Assembly: GCA_951812775.1 (NCBI GenBank)
Contig: OX638326.1
Coordinates: 756,335 to 820,334 of the forward strand
Reading direction: 5' to 3'
Source of the DNA: an uncultured Alphaproteobacteria bacterium
Lineage (GTDB): Bacteria; Pseudomonadota; Alphaproteobacteria; MPNO01; UBA2964
Length of the DNA stretch: 64,000 nucleotides
Positions within the stretch are counted from its first letter, which is position 1. Every line of letters begins with the position of its first letter. The position numbers and the translations under genes were made by a program. Under the pieces are notes generated by a model. That model was given only the letters and a program-made list of their open reading frames with translations, was not told the origin of the DNA and did no database searches. Positions 1 to 9,907 of the stretch are shown piece by piece.

Positions 1-228
1 GCGCTCAGCACGTTGGTCAACAAGCACAATGTTCAATTGCGCGGCTTCCCGGATGAAGTCCTCAAGGGACTTGGTGGATTGGCCAAACAGGTCATGAACG
101 ATATTGCGTCAAAAGACCCGTTGAGCCGCAAGGTCATGGATGACTACATCAAGTTCCGCGCCGATGCGGCGGAATGGTCGTCACGCTCCGAAGGGGCTTA
201 TTTGCCCGCGCGGCAAAAAGCGCTTTAA
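1..228 (+). CDS. TRAP transporter substrate-binding protein DctP, C-terminal part
   Basis: The reading frame is open from the first base, so the gene starts outside the window and only the last 75 residues or so are visible. The visible part is the helical tail of a DctP-type periplasmic solute receptor (mannitol/chloroaromatic group), with residues such as RGFPDEVL and the closing pattern of aromatic and charged residues. It would deliver a carboxylate-like substrate to the DctQM permease. The dctM and dctQ genes lie just downstream on the opposite strand, so the three components are convergent rather than in one operon. A strong hairpin terminator follows at 250-277. The assignment rests on the tail alone. 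Confidence 0.7.
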   Translation, partial: ALSTLVNKHNVQLRGFPDEVLKGLGGLAKQVMNDIASKDPLSRKVMDDYIKFRADAAEWSSRSEGAYLPARQKAL

Positions 229-249
229 GCGCCGACAGTGAGAATTAAA

Positions 250-277
250 GCCGGCGGGGCAACTCGCCGGCTTTTTT
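250..277 (+). terminator. Rho-independent terminator after dctP
   Basis: A perfect 7-bp GC-rich stem (GCCGGCG at 250-256, CGCCGGC at 265-271) encloses an 8-base loop and is followed by six T. It sits 22 bases after the dctP stop and ends that plus-strand transcript. Confidence 0.9.
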
Positions 278-289
278 ATTTCAGATCAA

Positions 290-481
290 ATGTTTCACGC
301 CGATCACAGCGCCTTGCAGATCCTCGCCCATGCGATGATCGCCTTCACAATTCTGGCAAACGTTCTCTATCACGATTTCTGGAACAAAAAGGGCGAGTGG
401 GCCGAGCGTAACCGGGCGCTCTACACATTTTGTAACAATATTGCCGTCATGGGCGGTTTATTGCTGGTGGTAACGAGCTAA
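290..481 (+). pseudogene. DoxX-like membrane protein, C-terminal remnant
   Basis: A 63-residue frame resembles only the C-terminal half of DoxX-family membrane proteins: one helix (LAHAMIAFTILANVLYH), then a short polar link with FW, then a last helix (NIAVMGGLLLVV). Full DoxX proteins have about 130 residues and four helices. The frame is closed by a TGA at 239-241 and the dctP terminator lies directly upstream, so the N-terminal half is absent. No good ribosome binding site precedes the ATG. Its stop overlaps the dctM stop on the other strand. It is most likely a remnant, though a small two-helix protein cannot be excluded. Confidence 0.5.
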
Positions 482-1860
482 CCGAAGAGCTGCTTCGGCA
501 ACCATGTCGCAAGACCCGGCCAACAGGCGACAATCGCCAATCCGATCACCTGAATAATCACGAAGGGAATAATCCCGCGATAGATGTCCATCGTCGTCAC
601 GCTCGCAGGCGCCACCCCTCGCAGATAGAACAGCGCGAAACCAAAGGGCGGTGTCAGGAAGCTGGTTTGCAGGTTGATCGCGATCATCACTCCAAACCAG
701 ATCGGGTCCAGCCCCATCCCTAGGAGGATCGGTCCGACGATCGGCACGACGACGAAAATGATCTCGATGAAGTCGAGAAAGAAACCCATGAGAAACATCA
801 ACGCCATGACCGCAAACATCGCGCCGAAGGCCCCGCCCGGGATGTCCTTGAGGATATCCGCGACCATATCGTCACCGCCAAAGCCCCGGAAGGTCAGTGA
901 AAATATCGAAGCGCCCAACAGGATGACAAAGACCATCGAGCTGATGCTCAGCGTTGACCGCATAACATTGCGTAATATCTCAAGATTAAACTGTCCACGA
1001 CCAGCAGCGAGAGCCATGGCGCCAACCGCCCCGACCGCGGCGGATTCTGTTGGCGTTGCCGCACCAGCCAATATTGACCCCAGAACGAGAACGATCAGAA
1101 TTGCTGGTGGAAGCAATACTGAAAAAAATCGTCGGGTCATGTCGTCGGGTCGTCCTGACTCATCCACCAAAGCTGGGCAGGATTTGGGGTCTATCAGCGC
1201 CTTGAACAATATCCAGGTGACATAAAGCCCAACCAACACCAGTCCCGGAATAAAGGCCCCGGCAAAGAGATCGACCACGGATACGGGATCGGGGGCAAAA
1301 TTGCCTTTGGCAAGCTGTGCCTGGGTGTTTGCGCCCTGCAATATATCGCCGAGCAGAACCAGGACAATTGAGGGCGGTATAACCTGACCTAATGTTCCTG
1401 AGGCGCAAATTGTTCCGGTGGCAAGTTTGGGATCATAACCCGCCTTCAACATGGCCGGCAGGCTGAGCAACCCCATGGTTACAACCGTCGCGCCAACGAT
1501 TCCTGTCGACGCCGCGAGCACAGCGCCGACAGCAATGACTGACATGCCAAGGCCACCGCGCAATCGACCAAACATCAACCCCATCGTTTCGAGCAATTGC
1601 TCGGCAATGCGCGAGCGCTCCAGCATGACGCCCATAAACACAAAGAGCGGTACGGCCACCAGCACCTCATTGGTCATCACCCCGACGAAGCGCGACGGCA
1701 CGGCACCGAACAAGAGGTTGAGATCAAAGACGCCGAGCAACGATCCCAATACGGCAAAGCTGAGCGAAACGCCCGCCAGCGTGAAGGCGACCGGAAACCC
1801 CAGAAGCAATACGCCACAAGTTGTGACAAACATTAAAAGAGCGAGGGCACCAGCTTCCAT
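478..1860 (-). CDS. dctM: TRAP transporter large permease subunit DctM
   Basis: The 460-residue protein is almost wholly hydrophobic, with about a dozen membrane helices, as is usual for DctM. It is the ion-coupled transport subunit of a tripartite ATP-independent periplasmic transporter in the inner membrane. Family features include the conserved TPTESAAVGA stretch and the repeated glycine-rich helices (e.g. GTLGQVIPPSIVLVLLGD). It follows dctQ with a two-base gap, so the two are cotranscribed and translationally close. The stop is TAG. The receptor gene is the partial plus-strand gene at the left edge. The substrate cannot be told from sequence; the mannitol/chloroaromatic subgroup is the closest by appearance. 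Confidence 0.92.
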   Translation of the reverse strand: MEAGALALLMFVTTCGVLLLGFPVAFTLAGVSLSFAVLGSLLGVFDLNLLFGAVPSRFVGVMTNEVLVAVPLFVFMGVMLERSRIAEQLLETMGLMFGRLRGGLGMSVIAVGAVLAASTGIVGATVVTMGLLSLPAMLKAGYDPKLATGTICASGTLGQVIPPSIVLVLLGDILQGANTQAQLAKGNFAPDPVSVVDLFAGAFIPGLVLVGLYVTWILFKALIDPKSCPALVDESGRPDDMTRRFFSVLLPPAILIVLVLGSILAGAATPTESAAVGAVGAMALAAGRGQFNLEILRNVMRSTLSISSMVFVILLGASIFSLTFRGFGGDDMVADILKDIPGGAFGAMFAVMALMFLMGFFLDFIEIIFVVVPIVGPILLGMGLDPIWFGVMIAINLQTSFLTPPFGFALFYLRGVAPASVTTMDIYRGIIPFVIIQVIGLAIVACWPGLATWLPKQLFG

Positions 1861-1862
1861 GC

Positions 1863-2411
1863 TCAGCCCTCCCCGCCTTCACTGACAACGGGCGGGAGCA
1901 GATTTTTCTGCCCACGTAATGTCAAGAATGAGCGTGCCACTAGAGATGCTCCCTGCAAACCAATACAGAGACAAAATCCCCACAACACTGTTTTGAGGAG
2001 AAATAACCCCGGCAATCCGCCGGCTTCACGAGACTCTTCCAGCCCGGCCCAACTCTTGATCACATATTCCCAGCTGCCAAAGAAAGTCAGCACAACAACC
2101 GGCAGGAGCAGCAACAACGCGCCAAGCAGATCGACCCAGGCTTTGTACTCATCCGATTTTGGCCGATAGAAAATATCGACCCGAACATGGCCGTTGTGCA
2201 AAAGCGTATATCCGGCGCCTAACATAAACACGATACCGTGCAGCCAGACATAGGACTCCTGCATCCAGACCCAACCTAACGAGAACACATAGCGCAGGAC
2301 CACGACACCAAAGGCGATCAGGACCATTGCCAGTGTCAGCCATGAAATGGCCCGCCCTACCGCATCATTGAAACGATCAATGGTCCGGACAAAGCTGGCG
2401 AGGGCCTGCAT
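1863..2411 (-). CDS. dctQ: TRAP transporter small permease subunit DctQ
   Basis: This is a 182-residue membrane protein with four predicted helices, including one near residues 19-38 and the WMQESYVWLHG segment typical of DctQ proteins. DctQ binds DctM and is needed for assembly of the TRAP permease. The gene lies directly upstream of dctM and just downstream of parC on the same strand (15-base gap), so it may be transcribed with parC or from a promoter inside it. Nothing looks damaged. Confidence 0.9.
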   Translation of the reverse strand: MQALASFVRTIDRFNDAVGRAISWLTLAMVLIAFGVVVLRYVFSLGWVWMQESYVWLHGIVFMLGAGYTLLHNGHVRVDIFYRPKSDEYKAWVDLLGALLLLLPVVVLTFFGSWEYVIKSWAGLEESREAGGLPGLFLLKTVLWGFCLCIGLQGASLVARSFLTLRGQKNLLPPVVSEGGEG

Positions 2412-2426
2412 GATTACGGAGCTATG

Positions 2427-4658
2427 TCAGGTGAACCTGTTGGAGCGGGGGAAGCCCTTCGGGGCGAGACGTCCCGCCTGCGCTCGCTTCCCGGTACAGG
2501 CGATCAGGTCTGTTTCAGTACGCGTACGTTCACCGCTCCGCCAGCTTAGCCCGTCCGCAAGGGTAAAGGCCTTGGCATCTGACAGCCCGCCATCCTTATA
2601 AGCCTGAAGACGCATGCCGCGCCCGCGCGTCATCTCAGACACCTCACCAATTGGGAAGATAATCAGCTTATGGTTCTCGCCAACAGACGCGATATGATCT
2701 GCTTCTTCAGGAACGATGGAACAGCTACGCGCTTCGACATCGCCTGAAACATTGAGAACCTGTTTGCCACCCTTTGTATGCGCGACAACATCATTTTCCG
2801 GCACGATGAAACCGCGCCCGTCGGAGGCCGCCACCAAGAGCTTACGTCCTTCGACATGAATCAAGAGATGGACGATTTCGTGGTCATTACCCAGGCCGGT
2901 CATCAACCGGACGGGTTCGCCATGCCCACGACCACCGGGAAGTTTGTCGCATCCGATCGTATAAAACCGACCATTGGTGCCAAACATTAGCAGCTTGTCA
3001 GTTGTTTGCGCCTTCAGGGCAAAACGGAAGCGGTCCCCTTCCTTGAACTTCAAGACCCCATAATCGTCAATATGACCTTTGATGGCCCGGATCCAGCCCA
3101 TCTGTGAGCAGATAACGGTGATCGGTTCTTTCTCAATCATCGCCGTTATAGGAACGACAGTGGCGCCTGGCGCTTCACCGATTTCTGTACGACGCTTGCC
3201 CAGCTCGGTCTTTTTACCAAATCGCTTCCGAATATCGGCAATTTCACCAGCGACCGTTTTCCACCGGGCAGCTTTGTCGCGCAGTAATTTCTTAAGCACC
3301 TTTTGTTCTTTTTCGAGCCCTTCGATCTCTTCGCGAATTTCGATTTCTTCCAGCTTTCGCAGGGCCCGCAAACGCATATTGAGGATTGCTTCAGCTTGCG
3401 CTTCCGTGAGCTTCCAGCGCTCCAAGAGTTTGCTCTTCGGATGGTCTTCGCTACGAATGATCGCGATAACCTCATCCAAGTTGAGATATACGATCATGTA
3501 CCCGGCGAGTACTTCGAGCCGCTTCCCGATCTTCTCAAGCCGATTGTTGGTCCGTCGTACCAGAACGTCATGGCGATGATTGAGAAAGCTTTGCAGGACG
3601 TCGCGTAAATCCATCACGCGCGGGACCGTATTTGGATCCAGCACATTCATATTCAGACCGATCCGGACCTCAAGGTCACTATGCTGGAACAATGCTTCCA
3701 TCAGCATTTCAGGTTCCATCGACCGCGACCTGGGCTCCAGGACAAGCCGGATATCCGCCGCAGATTCATCGCGGATGTCTTCAAGCATCGGCAGCTTTTT
3801 CGCCTGCATCAGTTCCGCGATCTTCTCGACCAAGCGGCTTTTCTGAACATGATAGGGAATTTCGGTAACGACTATTTGCCACTGACCGCGCGGCAATTTC
3901 TCGGTTTCCCATTTTGCCCTCAGCCTGAAACTGCCGCGCCCCGTACGATAGGCACTACGGATATTGTCGGGAGTCTCGGCCAAGACACCGCCAGTAGGGA
4001 AATCAGGTCCCGGCATGAAAGACAGAAGCTTGTCGATCGTCGCCTTGGGGAACTTGATGAGATGCGCTAGTGCCTGACAAATTTCATCGAGGTTGTGCGG
4101 CGGAATGGCCGTCGCCATGCCAACAGCAATGCCGGCAGCCCCATTTGCCAAAAGGTTGGGAACCGACGACGGCATGAGGGTCGGTTCACTCTCCGTGCCA
4201 TCATAATTCTCACGAAAATCGACCGCGGCCTCATCAATACCCTCAAGCATCGCCAGGGCATATTCGGTCAGGCGGGATTCGGTGTATCGCATCGCGGCAG
4301 CGGAATCGCCGTCAACATTGCCGAAATTACCCTGCCCTTCAACGAGGGGATAACGTACAGCAAATTCCTGCGCCAAACGCACCAGCGCGTCATAAACCGC
4401 GGTATCGCCATGCGGATGGTATTTACCGATAACATCACCAACGACACGGGCGCATTTCTTGAAACCAGTTCCGGGATCAAGCCGTAACTGGCGCATCGCA
4501 AACAGCAAACGGCGATGGACCGGTTTCAAACCATCCCGAACATCCGGAAGCGAGCGTGACGTTATTGTCGAAAGCGCATAGGCGAGATAGCGTTCGCCAA
4601 GCGCGTCATCGAGACGAATATCCGTTGTATTATCAGGTGTTGCAGAACCTTCAGCCAT
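2427..4658 (-). CDS. parC: DNA topoisomerase IV subunit A
   Basis: ParC cuts and rejoins DNA in topoisomerase IV and decatenates daughter chromosomes. With the ATG at 4658 the protein has 743 residues, normal for alphaproteobacterial ParC. The active-site tyrosine is Y125 in AMRYTES. The quinolone-region motif [14 protein letters not shown] is present, with Thr where E. coli has Ser80. The GyrA-like C-terminal blades follow after about residue 480. A TTG at 4700 in the same frame has a better Shine-Dalgarno (AGGAAA) and would add 14 residues, but family members begin at the chosen Met. recO lies just upstream on the same strand. Confidence 0.95.
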   Translation of the reverse strand: MAEGSATPDNTTDIRLDDALGERYLAYALSTITSRSLPDVRDGLKPVHRRLLFAMRQLRLDPGTGFKKCARVVGDVIGKYHPHGDTAVYDALVRLAQEFAVRYPLVEGQGNFGNVDGDSAAAMRYTESRLTEYALAMLEGIDEAAVDFRENYDGTESEPTLMPSSVPNLLANGAAGIAVGMATAIPPHNLDEICQALAHLIKFPKATIDKLLSFMPGPDFPTGGVLAETPDNIRSAYRTGRGSFRLRAKWETEKLPRGQWQIVVTEIPYHVQKSRLVEKIAELMQAKKLPMLEDIRDESAADIRLVLEPRSRSMEPEMLMEALFQHSDLEVRIGLNMNVLDPNTVPRVMDLRDVLQSFLNHRHDVLVRRTNNRLEKIGKRLEVLAGYMIVYLNLDEVIAIIRSEDHPKSKLLERWKLTEAQAEAILNMRLRALRKLEEIEIREEIEGLEKEQKVLKKLLRDKAARWKTVAGEIADIRKRFGKKTELGKRRTEIGEAPGATVVPITAMIEKEPITVICSQMGWIRAIKGHIDDYGVLKFKEGDRFRFALKAQTTDKLLMFGTNGRFYTIGCDKLPGGRGHGEPVRLMTGLGNDHEIVHLLIHVEGRKLLVAASDGRGFIVPENDVVAHTKGGKQVLNVSGDVEARSCSIVPEEADHIASVGENHKLIIFPIGEVSEMTRGRGMRLQAYKDGGLSDAKAFTLADGLSWRSGERTRTETDLIACTGKRAQAGRLAPKGFPRSNRFT

Positions 4659-4711
4659 AAAGCTGTTATACACTATATCTTGACGCTGGAAATGCGCCAA
4701 ATTTTCCTAAT

Positions 4712-5452
4712 TTATCCGTTTTCGTTCGTCAGTTCGCGCCGCAAACTGCTGGCAAGCCTTTCCCGCACCGCTGGCAGGCCATGCCTTGTATCTCCCAGCA
4801 CATGACGGCCCAGGAAATAGCCTGTCAACGCGAGGCCATCACATAAAACATCACCAACAACCTCCGCGTCCGTCTCTTCACGTAGGAAACCAGGTAGTGA
4901 CAGCAGCCGGTCGTGATTATCACGGCCTGCGCCGGCCGACACTGCCCGACCCGTTCGTGGCGATACATAGACAAGATCCTGATTACTCCCGGTCGCGGCG
5001 CATTCTGTCAGATCCAACCCAAACCCCAGTTCCGCCAGTAAATCCAATTCCCAGCGTACATACCCCACCTGCCATCCCGACTGCCCCAGCGAGCCTGTCA
5101 GCGCTTCCAGTCTTTCAAACATGCCCGGAAATGGCGTACGCTCCGGGAGAGCCGAATCCAGTATAGCTGTCGCAGAACTCAAGGCCATCAATGGCAAAGG
5201 ATCGTGCAGATGGTCGGCGGCATGTGAGTGCAGCAGTTCACAGGTGAAGTTCCCCAGATGCTCGGCCAATCGTCCCCGCCAGTGGGCGCGCAGATGGTTG
5301 CCAGGTTGATACAGGCCACGATTTCGAGTGCTCGACCCGCCACGCACGAGACCAGCATGTCGCCCCTGCTCACGTGTCAGCAGATTGACGATCAATGAGT
5401 TTTCACCGTGCCGGCGCGCCGAAAGCACCAACCCTTCATCGGTCCAGTCCAT
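4712..5452 (-). CDS. recO: DNA repair protein RecO
   Basis: RecO loads RecA on SSB-coated single strands in the RecFOR pathway. The protein starts MDWTDEGLVLSARRHGE, the usual RecO start forming the N-terminal OB fold, followed by the helical C-terminal domain; length is 246 residues. The ATG at 5452 has AAAGGA six bases upstream. A longer in-frame version to 5491 exists but adds 13 unrelated residues. The zinc-finger cysteines of some RecO proteins are not evident. In related genomes recO follows era; here a plus-strand phoD pseudogene sits between them. Confidence 0.93.
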   Translation of the reverse strand: MDWTDEGLVLSARRHGENSLIVNLLTREQGRHAGLVRGGSSTRNRGLYQPGNHLRAHWRGRLAEHLGNFTCELLHSHAADHLHDPLPLMALSSATAILDSALPERTPFPGMFERLEALTGSLGQSGWQVGYVRWELDLLAELGFGLDLTECAATGSNQDLVYVSPRTGRAVSAGAGRDNHDRLLSLPGFLREETDAEVVGDVLCDGLALTGYFLGRHVLGDTRHGLPAVRERLASSLRRELTNENG

Positions 5453-5526
5453 ATTTCCTTTATAAGGGATTGACGGGCATGCCGTACACACACAATTCTT
5501 ATCCTACAATGGACACGAGACTACAA

Positions 5527-7054
5527 ATGATCGGCAACCGATCGAAATTAAACTCTGGTATCAACCGGCGCCGTTTTATTGGCGGCCTCGCGGGTGTTGC
5601 AGCGGCACCTGCTGTTCTTACGGGCGCTGAAGCCCGAACCCGTATCGCCGACGGCATCGCTTCAGGTGACGTTACCGCAAACAGCGCGGTCATTTGGGGA
5701 CGTTCGAATAAATCCGCAAAGATGCTCGTTGAATGGTCAACAACTCCAACTTTTGATAAGGCACAGCGTGTAGCGGGGCCGCTCGTCACCGCGCGCTCCG
5801 GCTACACCGGGCAAACGATTCTGACAGGCTTGCCGCCGGGTCAGGAAATTTTTTATCGGGTTCGTTTTGGTGATGCGTCAGGCACGGAAACCCGACTTGG
5901 CCATTTGCGCACCCCCGGCGAGAATCGCGACATCACTTTTGTCTTTGGTGGGGATCAATGCGGCGCTGGATGGGGCATCAACCCGGATTGGGGTGGTCTC
6001 AAAATGTTTGAGACAATGCGGCAAACCAATCCCGATTTTCTGATCCATTTGGGGGACCGGATTTACTCTGACAGTGTTATTCTTGAACGCGCCTCAACAC
6101 CGGGCGGCGGAAGCTGGAAAAACATCACAACACCGGCGAAATCATCAGTCGCGGAAAGCGTTGACGAATATCGCGGCAATTACAGCTACAATTTTCTTGA
6201 TAAACACTACCGAAAATTTTGCGAGCAAATCCCCGCGCTGACGACTTGGGATGATCATGAGGTTACGAACGACTGGTGGCCAGATCGGAAACTTTCGCGG
6301 CGGGTCATGTTTCGCAAAGGCTACATTCAAACGAATGTAAACAGCTTGGCACGAAATGGACGGCAGGCTTTTTTCGAATTCACCCCGATGCAACGAGACC
6401 TGCGGGACCCAAACCGGCTATTTCGGAAAGTCTCCTCTCGATTCACGGAGTTATCGAAGCCGCAATAATCGCAATCACCAAAAATCACCGGGAAAAAATA
6501 CTGCGTTACTTGGCCGGTATCAGATCGATTGGCTCAAAGCGGCCCTGTCACAATCCAGGGCGCAATGGAAAATCATTGCCAACCCGCTTCCAATTGCTCA
6601 TGTCAAAAAGAAACCACGCCCTCGCTATGACAAGTTTGCCAACAGCGACAATGGGGCCCCACTTGGCCGTGAACACGAAATCGCCGAAATACTGGCGCAC
6701 ATAAAAAAGCATGCGATCACCAATACGGTATGGGTCGCAGCCGATGTTCATTACTCCGCGGCGCACCATTTTCATCCGGACCGCACGGCGTTCCGAAATT
6801 TCGATCCGTTCTGGGAGTTTATTTCGGGGCCGTTCCATACCCGGCCGGGGCGGATTTTGAACTACGACAAAACCTTTGGTGCCGAGCGGCACTACCGGAC
6901 ACCACGAGCCCCAAAAGGAAATAATCCCCCGAGCGCAGGGTACGTTTATTTTGGGCACGGACGCATAGATGCGAAATCCGGTGCGTTAACTGTCGGTATT
7001 CGGGATATTAAAGGGCAGAGCTTGTTTGAGAAAACAATCAACCCGCAGAGCTAA
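5527..7054 (+). pseudogene. PhoD-like alkaline phosphatase, frameshifted
   Basis: Two overlapping frames together encode a PhoD-family phosphodiesterase/phosphatase. The first (to about 6425) has a twin-arginine signal (NRRRFIGGLAG, residues 15-25) and metal-ligand motifs HLGDRIYSD and TWDDHE. The second (from about 6425 to 7054) carries LLGRYQIDWLKAAL and the VAADVHYSAAHH ligand motif. Between RLFRKV and DSRSYRS the expected core sequence is shortened and the frame changes, so a small deletion near 6425-6445 breaks the gene. Alternative starts at 5479 and 5509 exist; 5527 leaves a normal Tat leader. It lies between era and recO on the opposite strand to both, which suggests insertion. Confidence 0.85.
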
Positions 7055-7061
7055 TTGTTAA

Positions 7062-7967
7062 TCAGTCGCTGAAATCGAGTCCCATTTCACGATAGCGTTC
7101 AGGATCGTCGCGCCAATTTTCGCGCACCTTCACAAACAGAAACAGATGGACCCGACGATCCAGGATTTGTTCAAGTTCTTTACGGGCTTCTGCACCAACC
7201 CGCTTTACCTGTTGGCCGCCCTTGCCTAGAACGATCCCCTTATGGCCCGAGCGTTCCACATAAATCACCTGATCAATTTTAACACTGCCATCCTTACGTT
7301 CTTCCCAGCCTTCGGTCTCCACGGTGAGCGAGTAAGGCAACTCCTGATGCAACGACAGGAACAGCTTCTCGCGCGTGATCTCAGCGGAGAACAACCGATC
7401 ATTCATGTCGCTTGGATGATCTTCCGGATAGAGCCATGGACCTTCCGGCAACCCTTCCCGCAGCCTGGCAACAAGATCCTCAACACCGTCCCCTTTCAAC
7501 GCCGAGATCATGAATATCTCTTCAAAGACACCCGTTTCCTGTAGCTCTTCAGCGAGTATCAGGAGCTTTTCGCGTGGGATCAGGTCAATCCTGTTCAACG
7601 CCACAAATGCCGATTTGTCCGCCTCTTTCAAACCGTCAATGATGAGCCGGACATCACCGCCCAACCCGCGTTCGGCATCAATGAGAAGAACGATCTTATC
7701 GGCATCCGCGGCACCCCCCCAGGCGGCAGCCACCATCGCGCGCTCCAGCCGTCGGCTCGGAGAGAAAATACCCGGCGTGTCGACGAATACGATCTGGTCA
7801 TCTTCGTGGGTCAGGACACCGACAACCCGCGCCCGGGTGGTCTGCACCTTATGTGTCACGATTGAGACCTTGGTACCCATAATGTGGTTCATCAGGGTCG
7901 ATTTACCTGCATTTGGCGCGCCAACAAGCGCGACAAACCCGCAACGGGTCTGATCCTGATCAGCCAT
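7062..7967 (-). CDS. era: GTPase Era
   Basis: Era is an essential GTPase that helps 16S rRNA processing and 30S assembly. The 301-residue protein has G1 GAPNAGKS (16-23), G3 DTPG (63-66), G4 NRID (125-128) and a C-terminal KH domain with GKGG at 248-251 for binding the 16S 3' end. It starts 8 bases inside the end of rnc, so the two are translationally coupled. The gene order lepB-rnc-era is standard for Proteobacteria. It ends a few bases from the convergent phoD pseudogene. Confidence 0.97.
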   Translation of the reverse strand: MADQDQTRCGFVALVGAPNAGKSTLMNHIMGTKVSIVTHKVQTTRARVVGVLTHEDDQIVFVDTPGIFSPSRRLERAMVAAAWGGAADADKIVLLIDAERGLGGDVRLIIDGLKEADKSAFVALNRIDLIPREKLLILAEELQETGVFEEIFMISALKGDGVEDLVARLREGLPEGPWLYPEDHPSDMNDRLFSAEITREKLFLSLHQELPYSLTVETEGWEERKDGSVKIDQVIYVERSGHKGIVLGKGGQQVKRVGAEARKELEQILDRRVHLFLFVKVRENWRDDPERYREMGLDFSD

Positions 7968-8643
7968 TTGATTGCGCCTTCACTTTCGCCAGCATGTTTT
8001 CAGCGGCGGCCTGCTCAGCGCTGCGTTTTGATGTGCCATCCGCAACACAGCTCTCAATGCCTTCAACGGAAACTTCCACAGAAAAGACCGGTTGATGGTC
8101 AGGACCGGACCGACCAATTTCGCGATAGGATGGCAAACCAAGTTTGCGGCCCTGCGCCCATTCCTGCAAAGCCGTCTTGGAATCCGTTGGCGGTGATCTC
8201 ACCTCATCAGCAAGAGTGCATATAAGCTCTTCAATAACCGGACGGGCTTTTTCCAACCCGCCATCCCGATAGAGCGCTCCGAACAGGGCCTCCATAACAT
8301 CAGCCTGGATCGAGTCATTCAACGAAGTCCCGCCACCGTGAATAATGTAATCTTCCAGGTCTATAGACGATGCGACGGCAGCGAGCGTTGTTCGGTCCAC
8401 CAGCCCACTCAATCGGCGGGACAAAGCCCCTTCATCTTCCGCTGGATAGCTTCGCATCAGGAAATCACAGACCACGAGCCCCAATACACGGTCGCCAAGA
8501 AATTCCAACCGTTCATAGGTGTTTGTGTCAGATGAATTTTCAATGCTGGCATGGGTGAGAGCGCGGGTCAGAAGGGATAAGTCGGCAAACTCAACACCGA
8601 GCGTTCGGCAAAGTTGAGTGGGAGAACGCACCCCCTCACCCAC
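7960..8643 (-). CDS. rnc: Ribonuclease III
   Basis: RNase III cleaves double-stranded RNA in rRNA precursors and many mRNAs. The 227-residue protein has the signature ERLEFLGDRVL (44-54) with the catalytic acidic residues, a second acidic cluster near residue 116-123 (DVMEALFGA), and a C-terminal double-stranded RNA binding domain (about 155-222). The start is GTG; the sequence TAGTG joins the lepB stop and this start by one shared base, so translation is coupled. The end overlaps era. Confidence 0.97.
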   Translation of the reverse strand: MGEGVRSPTQLCRTLGVEFADLSLLTRALTHASIENSSDTNTYERLEFLGDRVLGLVVCDFLMRSYPAEDEGALSRRLSGLVDRTTLAAVASSIDLEDYIIHGGGTSLNDSIQADVMEALFGALYRDGGLEKARPVIEELICTLADEVRSPPTDSKTALQEWAQGRKLGLPSYREIGRSGPDHQPVFSVEVSVEGIESCVADGTSKRSAEQAAAENMLAKVKAQSNG

Positions 8644-9389
8644 TATTCAATCCCCTGAAAGAAACGCTTGAACCGGGCAGCATGGAACCAACCCCATGGC
8701 TCGAAAATACTGGCGCTGCCATCTGTTGAGAAAAACAATACTTCGGCACGGCCAACCAGATTTTCGTCCGGAACAAAACCGACCCCATTGATGCCCGTCC
8801 GATTCGGAACGCGACTATCCAGAGAGTTGTCGCGATTATCGCCCATCGCAAAATACTGTCCCTTCGGCACTGTATAGATCGGGGTATTATCAAGTGGGCC
8901 ACTGTCGCCATCCTTCTCAAGGATTTCATAGCTACGACCATTAGGGAGGGTTTCAATATAGCGTGGGACGGCGACAAAACGGCCGGACTCGGTCCGCATG
9001 GGAAAGGGATCAATCTTTCGACGCGTCACGATCTTGTCATTGATAAACAGACGCCCCCGCTTCACCTGGATTTTGTCTCCGGGCAACCCAACAATCCGTT
9101 TGATATAATCCGTCTCATTGTCGCTTGGCAGTTTAAAAACCGCGACATCTCCACGTTTCGGTTGATCGCCCATAATGCGACCCGAAATCGGAGCAGCACT
9201 CAACGGAAAGGAGTGGCGGCTATAACCGTAGGAGAATTTTGAAACAAAAAGATAGTCACCGACCAACAGGGTTGGGATCATCGACCCGGACGGAATATTG
9301 AAGGGTTCGTATGCTGCCGTTCGAATGACCAGCGCGATAAACACCGCAAAAATTACGGTTTTAATGGTTTCCCAGAGTGAACTTTTCAT
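8643..9389 (-). CDS. lepB: Signal peptidase I
   Basis: LepB removes signal peptides from exported proteins at the periplasmic face of the inner membrane. The 248-residue protein has one N-terminal membrane helix (about 9-25), the catalytic serine S36 in PSGSMIPTL and the general-base lysine K97 in DYIKRIVGLPGD, plus the conserved GDNRDNSLDSR box. It is the head of the lepB-rnc-era string and overlaps rnc by one base. About 100 bases separate it from acpS upstream. Confidence 0.97.
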   Translation of the reverse strand: MKSSLWETIKTVIFAVFIALVIRTAAYEPFNIPSGSMIPTLLVGDYLFVSKFSYGYSRHSFPLSAAPISGRIMGDQPKRGDVAVFKLPSDNETDYIKRIVGLPGDKIQVKRGRLFINDKIVTRRKIDPFPMRTESGRFVAVPRYIETLPNGRSYEILEKDGDSGPLDNTPIYTVPKGQYFAMGDNRDNSLDSRVPNRTGINGVGFVPDENLVGRAEVLFFSTDGSASIFEPWGWFHAARFKRFFQGIE

Positions 9390-9490
9390 GTGGTGCGGTC
9401 ACAAAGAACTAATAAAAATGAAGAAATCGCAATGCGCTGGCATTCGCGCACGCCGATAAAGCCACCGGGAACCCACGGTGTCAATCAACC

Positions 9491-9907
9491 TTATTCCCCA
9501 GCCACTGTGTTTTTGGGCACCGCAGAAATGATGACCGACGCTTCTGCGAGTGGTGGCTCATCTGTCAGGCTGATATCAATCTTGGCATCCATTCCCTCAG
9601 GGGTAAGTTCCGCCAATCGTTTTGCAGCGCCACCGGTAAGCGCCATTGTCGGTTTTCCACCCTTGAGGTTCACGACACCCATATCCCGCCAAAAGACGCC
9701 TTTCCGAAATCCTGTCCCCAGCGCTTTCGAGCAGGCTTCTTTGGCCGCAAACCGTTTTGCATAGCTGGCGGTTCGATTGGCCCGACGCTCGGATTTTTGC
9801 TGTTCGATATCGGTAAAAATTCGATTGATAAACCGATCCCCAAAACGCTCAAGCGTCCGCTCAATACGGCGGATATCGATCAGATCGCTGCCAATACCAA
9901 TGATCAT
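9491..9907 (-). CDS. acpS: Holo-[acyl-carrier-protein] synthase
   Basis: AcpS transfers 4'-phosphopantetheine from CoA to acyl carrier protein. The 138-residue protein has the magnesium ligands D8 ([12 protein letters not shown]) and E57 ([16 protein letters not shown]), which are diagnostic. It follows pdxJ without a gap (pdxJ stops at 9908), and this pdxJ-acpS pairing is widespread in Proteobacteria. The end lies about 100 bases before the lepB start. Confidence 0.96.
   Translation of the reverse strand: MIIGIGSDLIDIRRIERTLERFGDRFINRIFTDIEQQKSERRANRTASYAKRFAAKEACSKALGTGFRKGVFWRDMGVVNLKGGKPTMALTGGAAKRLAELTPEGMDAKIDISLTDEPPLAEASVIISAVPKNTVAGE

Noticed and set aside
674..1225. Long plus-strand frame opposite dctM
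   Set aside because: Its composition is that of an antisense shadow of the permease; no ribosome site or family features. Similar long shadow frames opposite rpoZ, parC and the PAS kinase were left out for the same reason.
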